Below are positions 17,990 through 27,200 of a DNA stretch of 57,534 bases, one piece after another. This DNA comes from Akkermansiaceae bacterium. Its GTDB lineage: Bacteria > Verrucomicrobiota > Verrucomicrobiia > Verrucomicrobiales > Akkermansiaceae. Position 1 is the stretch's first letter, and every line of letters starts with the position of its first letter. The stretch covers positions 1 through 57,534 of the forward strand of contig CAIVKO010000168.1 in the NCBI GenBank assembly GCA_903906515.1, in the 5' to 3' direction. A program made the position numbers and the translations under genes. Under the pieces are notes generated by a model. That model was given only the letters and a program-made list of their open reading frames with translations, searched no databases and was not told the origin of the DNA.

Positions 17990-19396
17990 ATGGAGGATCA
18001 ACGGTCGGCGGATCTGGAAGAAGGGGCGCTCCCACGTAAGGACGCGTGGAGTCTCTGGCTGCATGGCACGTATTACCGTTCCACGGGGGTACATTTTTTC
18101 CTCACCCACCGCATTCGCCCTGCGGGTCTCGCGCTCGGAATGGTGTTTGTTCTGGCCACGTGCCTAGCCGCAGGTCACAGGCGGCCTGCGATCTATCAGT
18201 TGTTTTCGATCAGCATGGTGATGATGGCTTTGGGTGTGCCGCTGGCGTTTTTTCGCCGTGCCAGGTTAAAAGCGGTCCGGCAGGTTCCGCGTCACGCCGC
18301 AATGGGGCAGCCTCTGCGGTATTTCGTCAACGTTACCAACATCCATCGGAGATCCATCGCACGGGCATGGCTCCTGGAAAACGTGCCGGATCCGAGACCG
18401 GACCGCGATGATTTCATCCACATGCGAGAACCTGGCGAGGATGACCGCAATGCGTTCGATCGCAAATTTTCATGGTATCGTTGGCAATGGCTAGTCCTGC
18501 GCAAGTGCTTGTTTGATGGTGGTGTATCATCCACCGAGATCCGCCTCAAACCTGGAGAATCCATGCGACTGATGATGGAAATCACACCCAGGCGGCGCGG
18601 GGTGATCCGGTTAGATCAACTGCGCCTGCAGTTGCCGGACCCGATGGATTTATTCCAGTCGTTCATCCGCGTGCAGGCACCGCCGGCCACCGTCACGGTT
18701 TTGCCGCGCCGCTACCGGTTGCCCCCCATCGAATTGCCAGGTGCAGCTGCCTTCCAACTCAGCGGTGAATCGAACACAAATGCGATCGGCAACTCCGGTG
18801 AATTCACCGGATTGCGCGAGTATCGCCCGGGTGACCCGATGCGGCAGATCCACTGGAAAAGCTGGGCGCGTATGGGACGTCCGATTGTCAAGGAACTGGA
18901 GGACACATTTTACCCACGCCACGGTCTTGTGCTCGACACGCTTTCCACACACCGCCATGATGCGGGTTTTGAAGAATGCGTTTCGGTGGCGGCATCGTTC
19001 GCTGCGTCGCTCGATACCGGCGACACTCTGCTAGATTTAATGTTTGTAAATGACCGCGCACATGTCGTCACCGCAGGGCGAGGAGTTGAGCGGGCGGAGA
19101 AACTCCTCGAGGTTCTCGCCGGGGTGAGTCCATCGCGTGGTGGTGGTGGACTTGATGCGCTTGCACGATTGGTCCAGCAGCACGCGGCCGATCTCACCTC
19201 GTGCGTCATCATCCTCAACGGTTGGGACGATGCGCGTGAGGAATTTCTCGCAAAACTGCGTGAATCCCGTGTGGTTTTCACCGTGCTGGCCATCGGTCAT
19301 GGTCCTCGCCCGGAAGGATTGCCCGGTATCTGGATGGATGCCGCCAACATCGAGAGGGCACTGAGTCATCTCCCAAGCCGACTTCCCGTCGCCTAA
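17990..19396 (+). CDS. DUF58 domain membrane protein
   Basis: 468 residues. Two N-terminal membrane helices lie at about 45-60 and 65-85. A beta-rich segment follows, then the DUF58 signature LREYRPGDPMRQIHWKSWA (about residues 275-295), and finally a vWA-like C-terminal region. DUF58 proteins are the usual partners of MoxR ATPases. At 468 residues it is longer than soluble DUF58 proteins of about 300 because of the membrane-bound N-terminus. Middle gene of the operon, with 6- and 9-base gaps to its neighbours. Confidence 0.92.
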   Translation: MEDQRSADLEEGALPRKDAWSLWLHGTYYRSTGVHFFLTHRIRPAGLALGMVFVLATCLAAGHRRPAIYQLFSISMVMMALGVPLAFFRRARLKAVRQVPRHAAMGQPLRYFVNVTNIHRRSIARAWLLENVPDPRPDRDDFIHMREPGEDDRNAFDRKFSWYRWQWLVLRKCLFDGGVSSTEIRLKPGESMRLMMEITPRRRGVIRLDQLRLQLPDPMDLFQSFIRVQAPPATVTVLPRRYRLPPIELPGAAAFQLSGESNTNAIGNSGEFTGLREYRPGDPMRQIHWKSWARMGRPIVKELEDTFYPRHGLVLDTLSTHRHDAGFEECVSVAASFAASLDTGDTLLDLMFVNDRAHVVTAGRGVERAEKLLEVLAGVSPSRGGGGLDALARLVQQHAADLTSCVIILNGWDDAREEFLAKLRESRVVFTVLAIGHGPRPEGLPGIWMDAANIERALSHLPSRLPVA

Positions 19397-19405
19397 ATCC
19401 GCATC

Positions 19406-21448
19406 ATGAATAAAATCCATCCACCACCCCGATATTTGTTAGGCAGTTGCCTGCTGTTCTGGGGAGTCATGAGCGGGCGTCCGTGGATCGGGTTGCTGGC
19501 AGCACTGATCGTAGAGGCCCGGTATTGGCTCCGTCTGCGGTGGGATTTCGATGACACTGGTTACGCGCGAGCCTGGCAACTTGCCACTCTGCTCATCGTG
19601 GTGACAGTTGTGTTGCTTTTGATAGAAGGAAGCCGTTACACGGTCTTGCCGGATCTTCTTTCGTGGATACCCGTATTGATCATCCCGGTCCAGTTCGTGC
19701 AATCCTACGGGCTGAGGGATGATATTCCGCTGAGCACGATTTCCTACTTCGCCCGGCGGAACCGGTTACGGTCGGAACGGCTTGGCCTGCCGATGGAAAC
19801 GCGCTCATTCCATTTCGGAAATGTGACTTTTTTTCTCTGTCTTTTAGCGGCATCCGTGGACAAGAATGTTGATGCACGCTTTTTCATTCCGGGACTGCTG
19901 GTCCTGTGCGCGTGGAGGATCATCGCCATGCGTCGATGCCGGGCGCGGGTGTTGTTGCCGGTGTTGGTCCTTGCGGGCATGGGAGGTTTTGTTGGAGAAC
20001 GCGGAATCCGCCGGTTGGAAGATATTCTTGTAAGAGGCGGATCGGAAGGTGATGGGAAGTTTGATCCAACCTTCCATGGCACGATGATAGGTTCTACCGG
20101 AGATGTGAGTTTATCTCCGGAAATCCAGTGGCGACTGCGGTTGGTGCGCGGCACCGCGCCGCAACTGATCAGAACGGCGACTTTCAATTCCTTTGTGGGC
20201 ACGTCGTGGCAAGCCAGGCGTTCTCCGGATCTCGATTTTGAGAACCTTGAAAACCGGCTTGTCGGTGAGGATCTGTTCTATCAGACAACCCGCAGTAAAG
20301 CACAAGCGACGCCCACATCCATTGCAGATATTGTTAGCATGACTCCCTCGCTGCCCGCATACACGTTGCGAGGGTCGGTATCCGTGGGCGACCCTTTGCC
20401 TTTGCCGGGTGATGTGGCCTGTGTTTCCGGCTTCCAGGTGGAACGCATCGAAGGCAACACGTTTGGAACCATCCGTGTGGTTCCCAAAGATCCGGTTCTC
20501 AATGGTACTGTTTTTTGGCGCGGCGGCACACAACCGGACCTGCCACCACTGCTGCGGGAAGACCTTCGTGTTCCGATTGGTGATAGCGAAGCCTTGCGCG
20601 TTCTCGTGGCTGAGATCGGCTTGAGTTCCGAGGATAAAATGCCTGTCACTCTCGCAAAACTGCGGACATGGTTCCAACAGAATTTTCAATATTCAAAACA
20701 TCTCACGATCCGCCGAAGAGAGGGCGGCGACAAGGTAACCAGTCCGATGGTGAGATTTTTAACAACAGTTCGCTCCGGTCATTGTGAATACTTTGCCACG
20801 GGTGCCATCCTGCTCTTGCGGCAGGCAGGTATACCCACGCGATATTCCACGGGATTCGCCGTAGCTGAGTATGATACGAGTCGTAAGGAATTCATCATTC
20901 GCGGCACGCACGGCCACGCATGGTGCCGTGTGTGGGATGGATCGAAGTGGCTTGATTTCGATCCCACACCGCCGAATTGGCTCACGACCGACTTCCCGAA
21001 AACCAGCGTTTGGCAACGTATGGATGATGCTTTGACACGTCTGCGTGAGGATTTTTTCCTATGGCGCACGCAACCCGCAAACCAACTCATCATCAACATG
21101 ATCATAGGTACGATTGGCGTGGGTCTCGCCGGATTCGTGATGGTCCGGTTGTGGCGGTCAAGATCGGTCATATCGCATGACAACACCGGCACCATGCAGT
21201 TTTTGCCGAGTGAAAAAACCCCATTGCATGAACTCGAACCCATGATCCGCCGAATGATCGGCCCCCGGCCTGCGGGTGAACCTTATGCGGCTTGGATCAT
21301 TCGCGCTACCCATGAATATGCCGATAGACCGTTGGTCACTGAAGCCATCGACTTACATCAAAGAATCCGTTTTGATCCCCATGAAACCGGGCCAGGCGCG
21401 CGCAAACGCTTGGACGAACTTGCACACGTGCTGCGCGGATCGCTCTGA
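19406..21448 (+). CDS. Transglutaminase-like (TgpA-type) membrane protein
   Basis: 680 residues. About five to six hydrophobic helices at the N-terminus precede a large periplasmic region. The transglutaminase core has a full Cys-His-Asp triad: Cys in VRSGHCEYFATGA, His in RGTHGHAWCRVW and Asp in WLDFDPTPP. A single helix (about 555-578) follows, then a cytoplasmic tail with the DUF4129-like repeat of hydrophobic and charged residues. The architecture matches TgpA-type proteins, one of which is essential in Pseudomonas aeruginosa; the substrate is unknown. It closes the MoxR-DUF58 operon and is followed by a convergent gene remnant. Confidence 0.92.
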   Translation: MNKIHPPPRYLLGSCLLFWGVMSGRPWIGLLAALIVEARYWLRLRWDFDDTGYARAWQLATLLIVVTVVLLLIEGSRYTVLPDLLSWIPVLIIPVQFVQSYGLRDDIPLSTISYFARRNRLRSERLGLPMETRSFHFGNVTFFLCLLAASVDKNVDARFFIPGLLVLCAWRIIAMRRCRARVLLPVLVLAGMGGFVGERGIRRLEDILVRGGSEGDGKFDPTFHGTMIGSTGDVSLSPEIQWRLRLVRGTAPQLIRTATFNSFVGTSWQARRSPDLDFENLENRLVGEDLFYQTTRSKAQATPTSIADIVSMTPSLPAYTLRGSVSVGDPLPLPGDVACVSGFQVERIEGNTFGTIRVVPKDPVLNGTVFWRGGTQPDLPPLLREDLRVPIGDSEALRVLVAEIGLSSEDKMPVTLAKLRTWFQQNFQYSKHLTIRRREGGDKVTSPMVRFLTTVRSGHCEYFATGAILLLRQAGIPTRYSTGFAVAEYDTSRKEFIIRGTHGHAWCRVWDGSKWLDFDPTPPNWLTTDFPKTSVWQRMDDALTRLREDFFLWRTQPANQLIINMIIGTIGVGLAGFVMVRLWRSRSVISHDNTGTMQFLPSEKTPLHELEPMIRRMIGPRPAGEPYAAWIIRATHEYADRPLVTEAIDLHQRIRFDPHETGPGARKRLDELAHVLRGSL

Positions 21449-21467
21449 CGTAGCCGAATAAGGATCG

Positions 21468-21734
21468 TTAGAACGTCCAGTTCAGTGAGACCGTGCCAAA
21501 GATTTGTGTGTCTTCCTGGTCTTTGAATTCTTTCGTTCGGTAGACGAATGCGTAGGCTAGCTTCGTGTTCTTGATGTTGACGGCCACCCCCGCGCTGAGA
21601 TCTGCGACAAAGGGATTGGAGTCAACCGAATGACTATCGCTGAAGGTATTGCCATCCAGGAAAATGTTGCGGCCCACAGCGCGGCCATCCACCCGTGCAA
21701 AGAGATAGCCCCGAAATTGGCAGGAGCGGGTGGT
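21468..21734 (-). pseudogene. C-terminal remnant of an LpxR-like (DUF2219) lipid A deacylase
   Basis: About 88 codons remain. They carry the highly conserved end of the LpxR/DUF2219 outer-membrane family: GRAVGRNIFLDGNTF, then DSHSVDSNPFVADL, RTKEF and the terminal FGTVSLNWTF. Full-length members have about 300 residues with the catalytic His/Asn/Asp site in the N-terminal half, all of which is absent. Coding similarity stops where repeat copy C begins (21741). The frame happens to stay open through the repeat, but the sequence beyond it (to 22016) shows no LpxR features. LpxR removes the 3'-acyloxyacyl group from lipid A in the outer membrane; this copy cannot. Confidence 0.8.
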
Positions 21735-21740
21735 TGCAAT

Positions 21741-21878
21741 GGCAGGGACTCGACCTCCGGGCGGTCCGGCGAATGGAAGGAGAACGCGCGCGATCATGAG
21801 AAGGCTTGATAATCGAATCATGGCTGATCGTTCATGATCCGTAATCGCGGACCGCCCGGAGGATCGGTCCCTGCCTGC
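21741..21878. repeat. Pseudo-palindromic GGCAGGGAC repeat, copy C, flanked by TGCAAT
   Basis: Left end GGCAGGGACTCGACC, right end GGTCCCTGCCTGC. The core is closely similar to that of copy D (shared words include GGAAGGAGAACGCG, GCTTGATAATCGA and TCATGGCTG). The six bases TGCAAT occur directly before it (21735-21740) and directly after it (21879-21884), which could be a target-site duplication. It sits at the broken end of the LpxR-like gene. Confidence 0.8.
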
Positions 21879-22033
21879 TGCAATGTTCAGGCGGCCTCTA
21901 AGGGACGTGGATCGTGGAAAGAGACTGCGCAAATTGTGCCCAGGAAGAAACATCTCCCGATGTTTGCCCGTATAAGCGACGTTTGATCCCGAGTATTCAA
22001 GATTCGCAAGCTCCATTTTCCTAAATCAAGACC

Positions 22034-23998
22034 ATGAAATCAGTCCACACCAAACTTGTTGCCATCGCCATTTTCAGCGCTGCGCATTTCACCCATGCCG
22101 CCTCGGTGCGTTTGGACGAACTTGACCTCACCGCCATGAGTGCGGGGTGTCACAATCCGCAGAAGAATCTTTCGATCATAAAAAAACCGCTCTCAATCGG
22201 CGATGTGAAGTTTGAACACGGTGTCGGCACACATGCGGATAGTTATGTCATGCTTCAACTCGATGGAAAGACGTCATGGTTCAGCGCTAAAGTTGGCGTA
22301 GATGCCGGTGCAGGTGACGCGCAGGCCTCGGTCGAGTTCATTGTTTCCAGCGATGAGAAGGAGCTTTGGCGCAGCGGCGTTTGCAAATGGGGCGAGCCTC
22401 CGCGTGTATGTCGCGTCAAGCTCGACGGCGTCAAGTGGCTTACGTTGGAGGTCACCGATACCGATGACGGCGTGAATCACGATCATGCCGACTGGGCGGA
22501 TGCCACGTTTGAATTTTCCGGTAATGCTCCGCAGACGGTGAAGAACGTTTCTCCCGCTGAGGAAGCGGTGGTGCTCACGCCGACTGCACCAGCCGAACCG
22601 CGCATCAACGGGCCGAAGGTTTATGCCGTGCGCCCTGGCTCGCCGTTTCTCTATCGCATTCCTTGCACCGGCGAGCGGCCGATTCGTTTTTCCGCAAAAA
22701 ACCTACCGACAGGACTGACGCTGGATGCGCAAAGCGGCGTCATCACCGGAAAAATTTCCGCAGCCGGAACAACTCCCGTAACCCTCATCGCGCAGAATGA
22801 TCGAGGCGAATCCCAGCGCGAATTCCGCATCGTCGTCGGCAACCAGCTCGCGCTCACGCCGCCGATGGGCTGGAACAGTTGGTACATTCATTACAACCGC
22901 GTCACCGAGGCCACCATGCGCGATGCGGCGGACCAGATGATCGCGAGCGACATGGCGGATTTTGGCTATCAATATGTGAACATCGACGATTGCTGGATGA
23001 AGAAAAAAGGCGATGAACCTTATCGCGACAACGATGGAGCGGTGCTGGCTAACAGTAGTTTTCCCGACATGAAGGGACTGGCCGATCACATCCACAGCAA
23101 AGGACTCAAGGCGGGACTTTACACGTCGCCAGGACCGTGGACCTGTGGCGGTTACGTTGGAGCCTATCAACACGAAATATCCGACGCACGGAAGTTCGCC
23201 GAATGGGGATTTGATTTTTTGAAATACGACTGGTGCAGCTACGGTGGAGTGGCGGGCGGCAAAGATCTCGCACACCTGAAGAAGCCGTATCAATTGATGT
23301 GGGATGAACTCCAGCAACTGGATCGCGACGTGGTTTTCAACCTCTGCCAATACGGCATGGGTGACGTGTGGAAATGGGGTGGCGAAGTCGGTCACAGTTG
23401 GCGCACCACCGGCGACCTCGGTTTGGAACGCGATTTGCGGCTGCCGGGCTTTTACAGCATCGGCCTCAGCAATGCGCTCCACTGGGAGAACGCCAGGCCT
23501 GGCGCATGGAATGATCCCGACTACATCCTCATCGGTTGGGTCGGTGACGCACACGGCATGGGCGAAGGTAAGAAAACGACGCTCACACCGAACGAGCAAT
23601 ACAGTTACATGAGTATGTGGTCGCTCATGGCCGCGCCGCTGATTTTCAGTGGTGACATGGCCAAGCTCGATCCATTCACACTCAACGTGCTTTGCAACGC
23701 GGAAGTCATCGAGCTGGACCAGGACCCGCTCGGCAAACAGGCGAAGATCTTGCGCCAGACGCGCAATGAATTCGTGCTCGTCAAGGAACTCGAAGATGGG
23801 TCGAAGGCGGTGGGTTTGTTCAATCTCGCGTCATATCCCCGAAAGATCTCCATCGCATGGAGCGACATCGGCTTCAGCGGCAAAGCGCAGATGCGCGATC
23901 TCTGGCGGCAAAAAGATATGGGCTCTGTCGACAGCAAGTTTGAAATCGAAGTCCCTCGTCACGGCGTCTCGCTGGTGCGTGTGCAGCAACAAAGGTAG
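22034..23998 (+). CDS. GH27 alpha-galactosidase with NPCBM and Ig-like domains
   Basis: 654 residues, secreted (signal peptide about 1-22). An NPCBM-type carbohydrate-binding domain (about 24-161) with EHGVGTHADS is followed by a linker and a putative Ig-like domain (about 190-270). The GH27 (beta/alpha)8 barrel and C-terminal beta domain occupy about 275-650. Conserved motifs are LTPPMGWNSW, VNIDDCW, GLYTSPGPWTC and FLKYDWC, where Asp399 is the expected nucleophile; Asp461 in WRTTGDLG is the acid/base. Predicted to release terminal alpha-linked galactose from oligo- or polysaccharides (GH27 also contains alpha-N-acetylgalactosaminidases and beta-L-arabinopyranosidases). Its TAG stop codon is supplied by the head of a REP-like repeat. 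Confidence 0.93.
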   Translation: MKSVHTKLVAIAIFSAAHFTHAASVRLDELDLTAMSAGCHNPQKNLSIIKKPLSIGDVKFEHGVGTHADSYVMLQLDGKTSWFSAKVGVDAGAGDAQASVEFIVSSDEKELWRSGVCKWGEPPRVCRVKLDGVKWLTLEVTDTDDGVNHDHADWADATFEFSGNAPQTVKNVSPAEEAVVLTPTAPAEPRINGPKVYAVRPGSPFLYRIPCTGERPIRFSAKNLPTGLTLDAQSGVITGKISAAGTTPVTLIAQNDRGESQREFRIVVGNQLALTPPMGWNSWYIHYNRVTEATMRDAADQMIASDMADFGYQYVNIDDCWMKKKGDEPYRDNDGAVLANSSFPDMKGLADHIHSKGLKAGLYTSPGPWTCGGYVGAYQHEISDARKFAEWGFDFLKYDWCSYGGVAGGKDLAHLKKPYQLMWDELQQLDRDVVFNLCQYGMGDVWKWGGEVGHSWRTTGDLGLERDLRLPGFYSIGLSNALHWENARPGAWNDPDYILIGWVGDAHGMGEGKKTTLTPNEQYSYMSMWSLMAAPLIFSGDMAKLDPFTLNVLCNAEVIELDQDPLGKQAKILRQTRNEFVLVKELEDGSKAVGLFNLASYPRKISIAWSDIGFSGKAQMRDLWRQKDMGSVDSKFEIEVPRHGVSLVRVQQQR

Positions 23999-24125
23999 CG
24001 CGGCCTCGATGAGGCCGCATGTTTCTGTGAAGAGAAAGTAGAATACCAAGAAAAGCGGGGAGGATCTGATTTGGGCTTTTCTTTCGCGATCATTTTGTGT
24101 GCGGCCTCATCGAGGCCGCGCTACC
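23995..24125. repeat. Inverted pair of GTAGC-headed hairpins (GCGGCCTC stem)
   Basis: The left copy reads GTAGCGCGGCCTCGATGAGG and continues CCGC (23995-24018). The right copy is its inverse, ending GCGGCCTCATCGAGG-CCGCGCTACC (24100-24125). Each copy is a GTAGC head plus a GCGGCCTC/GAGGCCGC stem, and the pair faces tail to tail about 80 bases apart, a BIME-like arrangement. The left head contributes the TAG stop of the GH27 gene. Confidence 0.75.
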
Positions 24126-24150
24126 TTTGAGGCTCCGTGCATTTCTTCTG

Positions 24151-24177
24151 CATCGACGCTCACAGAGCGCCGCTACA
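24151..24177 (-). repeat. REP-like hairpin with GTAGC head (GGCGCTC stem)
   Basis: On the minus strand it reads TTGTAGCGGCGCTCTGTGAG then CGTCGATG: a GTAGC head followed by a GCTC-TGT-GAGC hairpin. Its outline (GTAGCGGCG...CGTCGA) is close to the tandem units at 44511-44669, suggesting the same or a sister family. Confidence 0.6.
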
Positions 24178-24203
24178 ATCGTTCCTATCCGCTACAAACC
24201 ATT

Positions 24204-24246
24204 GGGGGCGGTGCGGTGATCCACTCGGATCATTCGCACCGCCCCC
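24204..24246. terminator. Strong GC hairpin 39 bases beyond the smc stop codon
   Basis: GGGGGCGGTGCG pairs perfectly with CGCACCGCCCCC (12 bp), and the loop contains a second small stem (ATCC/GGAT). There is no T-run on either strand, so it is not a textbook intrinsic terminator. Its place between the convergent GH27 and smc genes fits a bidirectional 3' end structure. Confidence 0.6.
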
Positions 24247-24284
24247 GGTTTCCCTCTCCTGTCTGGAGAACTTTGATCAGCGCG

Positions 24285-27200
24285 TCATGCGTCGAGGCTG
24301 AGGGCGGCCTTTTGGGCGGCGGATTTGGCGCTGTCTTTGTTGGATTTTCCGCTTTCCGACGAGGTAAGCCTCATGCCGACCGGTTTCGACACGCCGAATT
24401 CCTCCATGGTCACGCCATACATCACATCGGCGCGGGCCATGGTGCGTTTCGAGTGGGTGACGATGATGAATTGCGAGCGATCGATGAAACGATCGAGCAC
24501 TTTCACGAAGCGGCCGATGTTGGATTCGTCGAGCGGGGCGTCGAGTTCGTCGAGCACGCAGAACGGGCTGGGCTTGATCATGTAGATCGAGAACAACAGC
24601 GCGACCGCGGTCATCGAACGTTCGCCACCTGATAGAAGTGTGATCGACTGGAGTTTCTTGCCGGGTGGTTTGGCAATCACCTCGATGCCGGATTCCAGCG
24701 GATCGTTTTCATCCAACAATGTAAGGTCGGCCTGGCCTTTTTCGCCGAAGAGTTCCTTGAACATCTCGCGGAAGTTGATGCGCACCTGGGCGAAGGTCTC
24801 GGAGAAGAGCCTGCGGGTTTCGGTGTTGATGCGATCGATGACTTCCAGCAGCTCGGCTTTGGAGGAGACGAGGTCGTCGTGCTGGTTCTTGAGGAAGGTG
24901 TAGCGTTCCTCAAGTTCGTCGTATTCCTCGATGGCGTCGAGGTTGACCGGGCCCATGGCGTCGAGGCGGCGCTTGATGTCGGTGACGATCGACTCGACGA
25001 AGGTCCAGTCCGGTTCGCCGGTGGGATCGCCGGGGAGTTCGAGTTCGTCGGAGCCGGTGCCATCGATGACCATGGTCGGAATGTCGTCGTCATCGGCGTT
25101 GCCGTCTGATTCGTCGTTGGTGACGAGCACCTGGCGTCCGCTGCGGGCCTGCAGGGCCTTTTGCGAGGTGATGCTGGCAAGTAGGGCGTGGGCGTCGGGT
25201 TCGAAAGCCGCGAGATCGATTTGATAGCGTTCCTGAATGGAATTGGTCAGGCTTTCGAGGCGGAGGTCGAGCTTGGTGGCGGCGACTTCCTCGCGGCCTT
25301 TTTGTTCGGCGACCTTCGCGTGGTCGCGGCGGACGGCGGCGAGTTGGGTTTCCGCGGTTTCGATGGCTTCCAACAGGATCGCGCGGCCTTCGGCACGGGA
25401 TTCTATTTCTGTTAGCAGGTCTTCGGCTTCGCAGCGGTGGGTTTCGCATTCCTCGGCGAGACGTGCGTTTTCCGCAGTGGCGGCTTCGATCCGCTGGGTG
25501 AAGGTTTCGATTTCGGCTTCGCGGCGGATGGAAATTTCGCGAAGTTCCGAGAGGCGGGCCTCCATCGGTTTTTGTTGTTCCTCGGCGGATTGTTTCGCGC
25601 GGCGTTCCACGGCGAGGTCGGTGCGCAATTCGTTGAGAGCGACGTTGAGATCTTGCTCGCGGAGGACCACGGCATCCGATTCCGATTGCAGGCGACGGGC
25701 CTCGTTTTCCAAAGCTTCCAAGCGGTCGCGGGACGAAACGAGTTCGTTCTCCATGTGTTCGCGGCCTTCGGCGGCGGCGCGCTCGCGGTTATCGAGTTCG
25801 CCGCGTTCCCAACGCACGTTTTCGGCCTTGGTCTCGAAGTTCTCCACTTCGCGGGTGGCGAGGCTGAGTTGTCCTTGCAAGGTGGAAAGTTCGACTTTCT
25901 GGCGTTGCAGGCGCTCACGGGAAACTTCGACGTCCTCGCGTTGTTGTTCGAGGCGGGCTTCGAGTTCGGTCACGCGGTTGCGTGCGGTCTCGTCGGCGGT
26001 TGTTAGGGTGGCAACTTCGGTTTCCAGCTTGCGCACCTCGTTGCGGAGTTCCAGTACGGAGGTCGATCCTTCCGCGGCGGTGCCACCGCGCAGCATGCCT
26101 TCGCCGCTAAGCATCACGCCTGCAAGGGTGACGAAAGTGACGCCCGGGTGATTCACGCGCAGGCGCAGGGCGGTGGCCATGTTAGGCACGATGAGAACGT
26201 GCTCGAGCAAACGTTCGATGACGCCTGCAATGCGTTTGTCCGACTTCACTCGGTCGAGCGCCCATGCGGTGGCGCCTTCCGGCAGCGCCTGCATCTGGGT
26301 GCCGGCAGAGTGGGGGATGAACGATTCCGGGAGGATCGCAGCAACGCCGAGTTGGCGTTCGGTGAGGCGTTCAATGATGGACTCTGCAATCGATTGGTCC
26401 TGAACGAGCACCGCCTGCAGGTGGGTTCCGAGAGCAGCCTCGATCGCGCGGGCGCAGGCGTTGTCCGCTTCGATAAACGATGCGAGCGCACCGTGGATGC
26501 CGGGTTTGAAATGTTCCGGTTGACCAAGCCCTTGGAGCACGTTGCGTGTGCCTTTTTCAAAGCCTTCGCCGCTTTCGACGAGTTGGCGGACGGCTTCAAA
26601 TCGTGCGGATCGCTGGGCGAGGATTTTGTTAGATTCGATAGCGGCGGTGCGGGCGGCATCCAGATCACCGCGGGTGTGCTGATAGGTGCGTTCGGCGCTT
26701 TGGAAGGCTTCTTCCAGATCGCAGAGTTGGGAACCGGTGGCTTCGACATCGCCGGCGATGCGTGCTTGTTCGGCGCGGAATTCATCGAGTTCCAAATTCA
26801 GTCGGAGTTCTTCATCGGCCAGTTGGCGGGCGCGTTCGCGGGTGCCTTCGAGTTGGGAGAGGGCGCTCTCGATCTTTGCCTGCATGGTGGCGATCACCGT
26901 TTGGCAACGGTTTGCCTCGCCGCGGGTTTCGCGCAGGGCGGCTTCGATGCGCTCGCGTTCCTCGCGGGTGGCCTTGGTGCGGTTTTCCTCGTCGGCAAGT
27001 TGGATTTCCTTTTCGGCGATGAGCCGGTTCAATTGATCCAGCGATTCGTTGGCGGCGATGAAATCGAATTCCTGTTGGGCGAGTTTTTCGCGGGTGGCGT
27101 AGATGTCCTCGTGGTTTTGGCGGATGCGGGAATCGAGTTCCGACTTGCGTTCGTCGTTGAATGCCATGCGGCCTGCGGCGGAGTTCAGGGCGTTGCGGTG

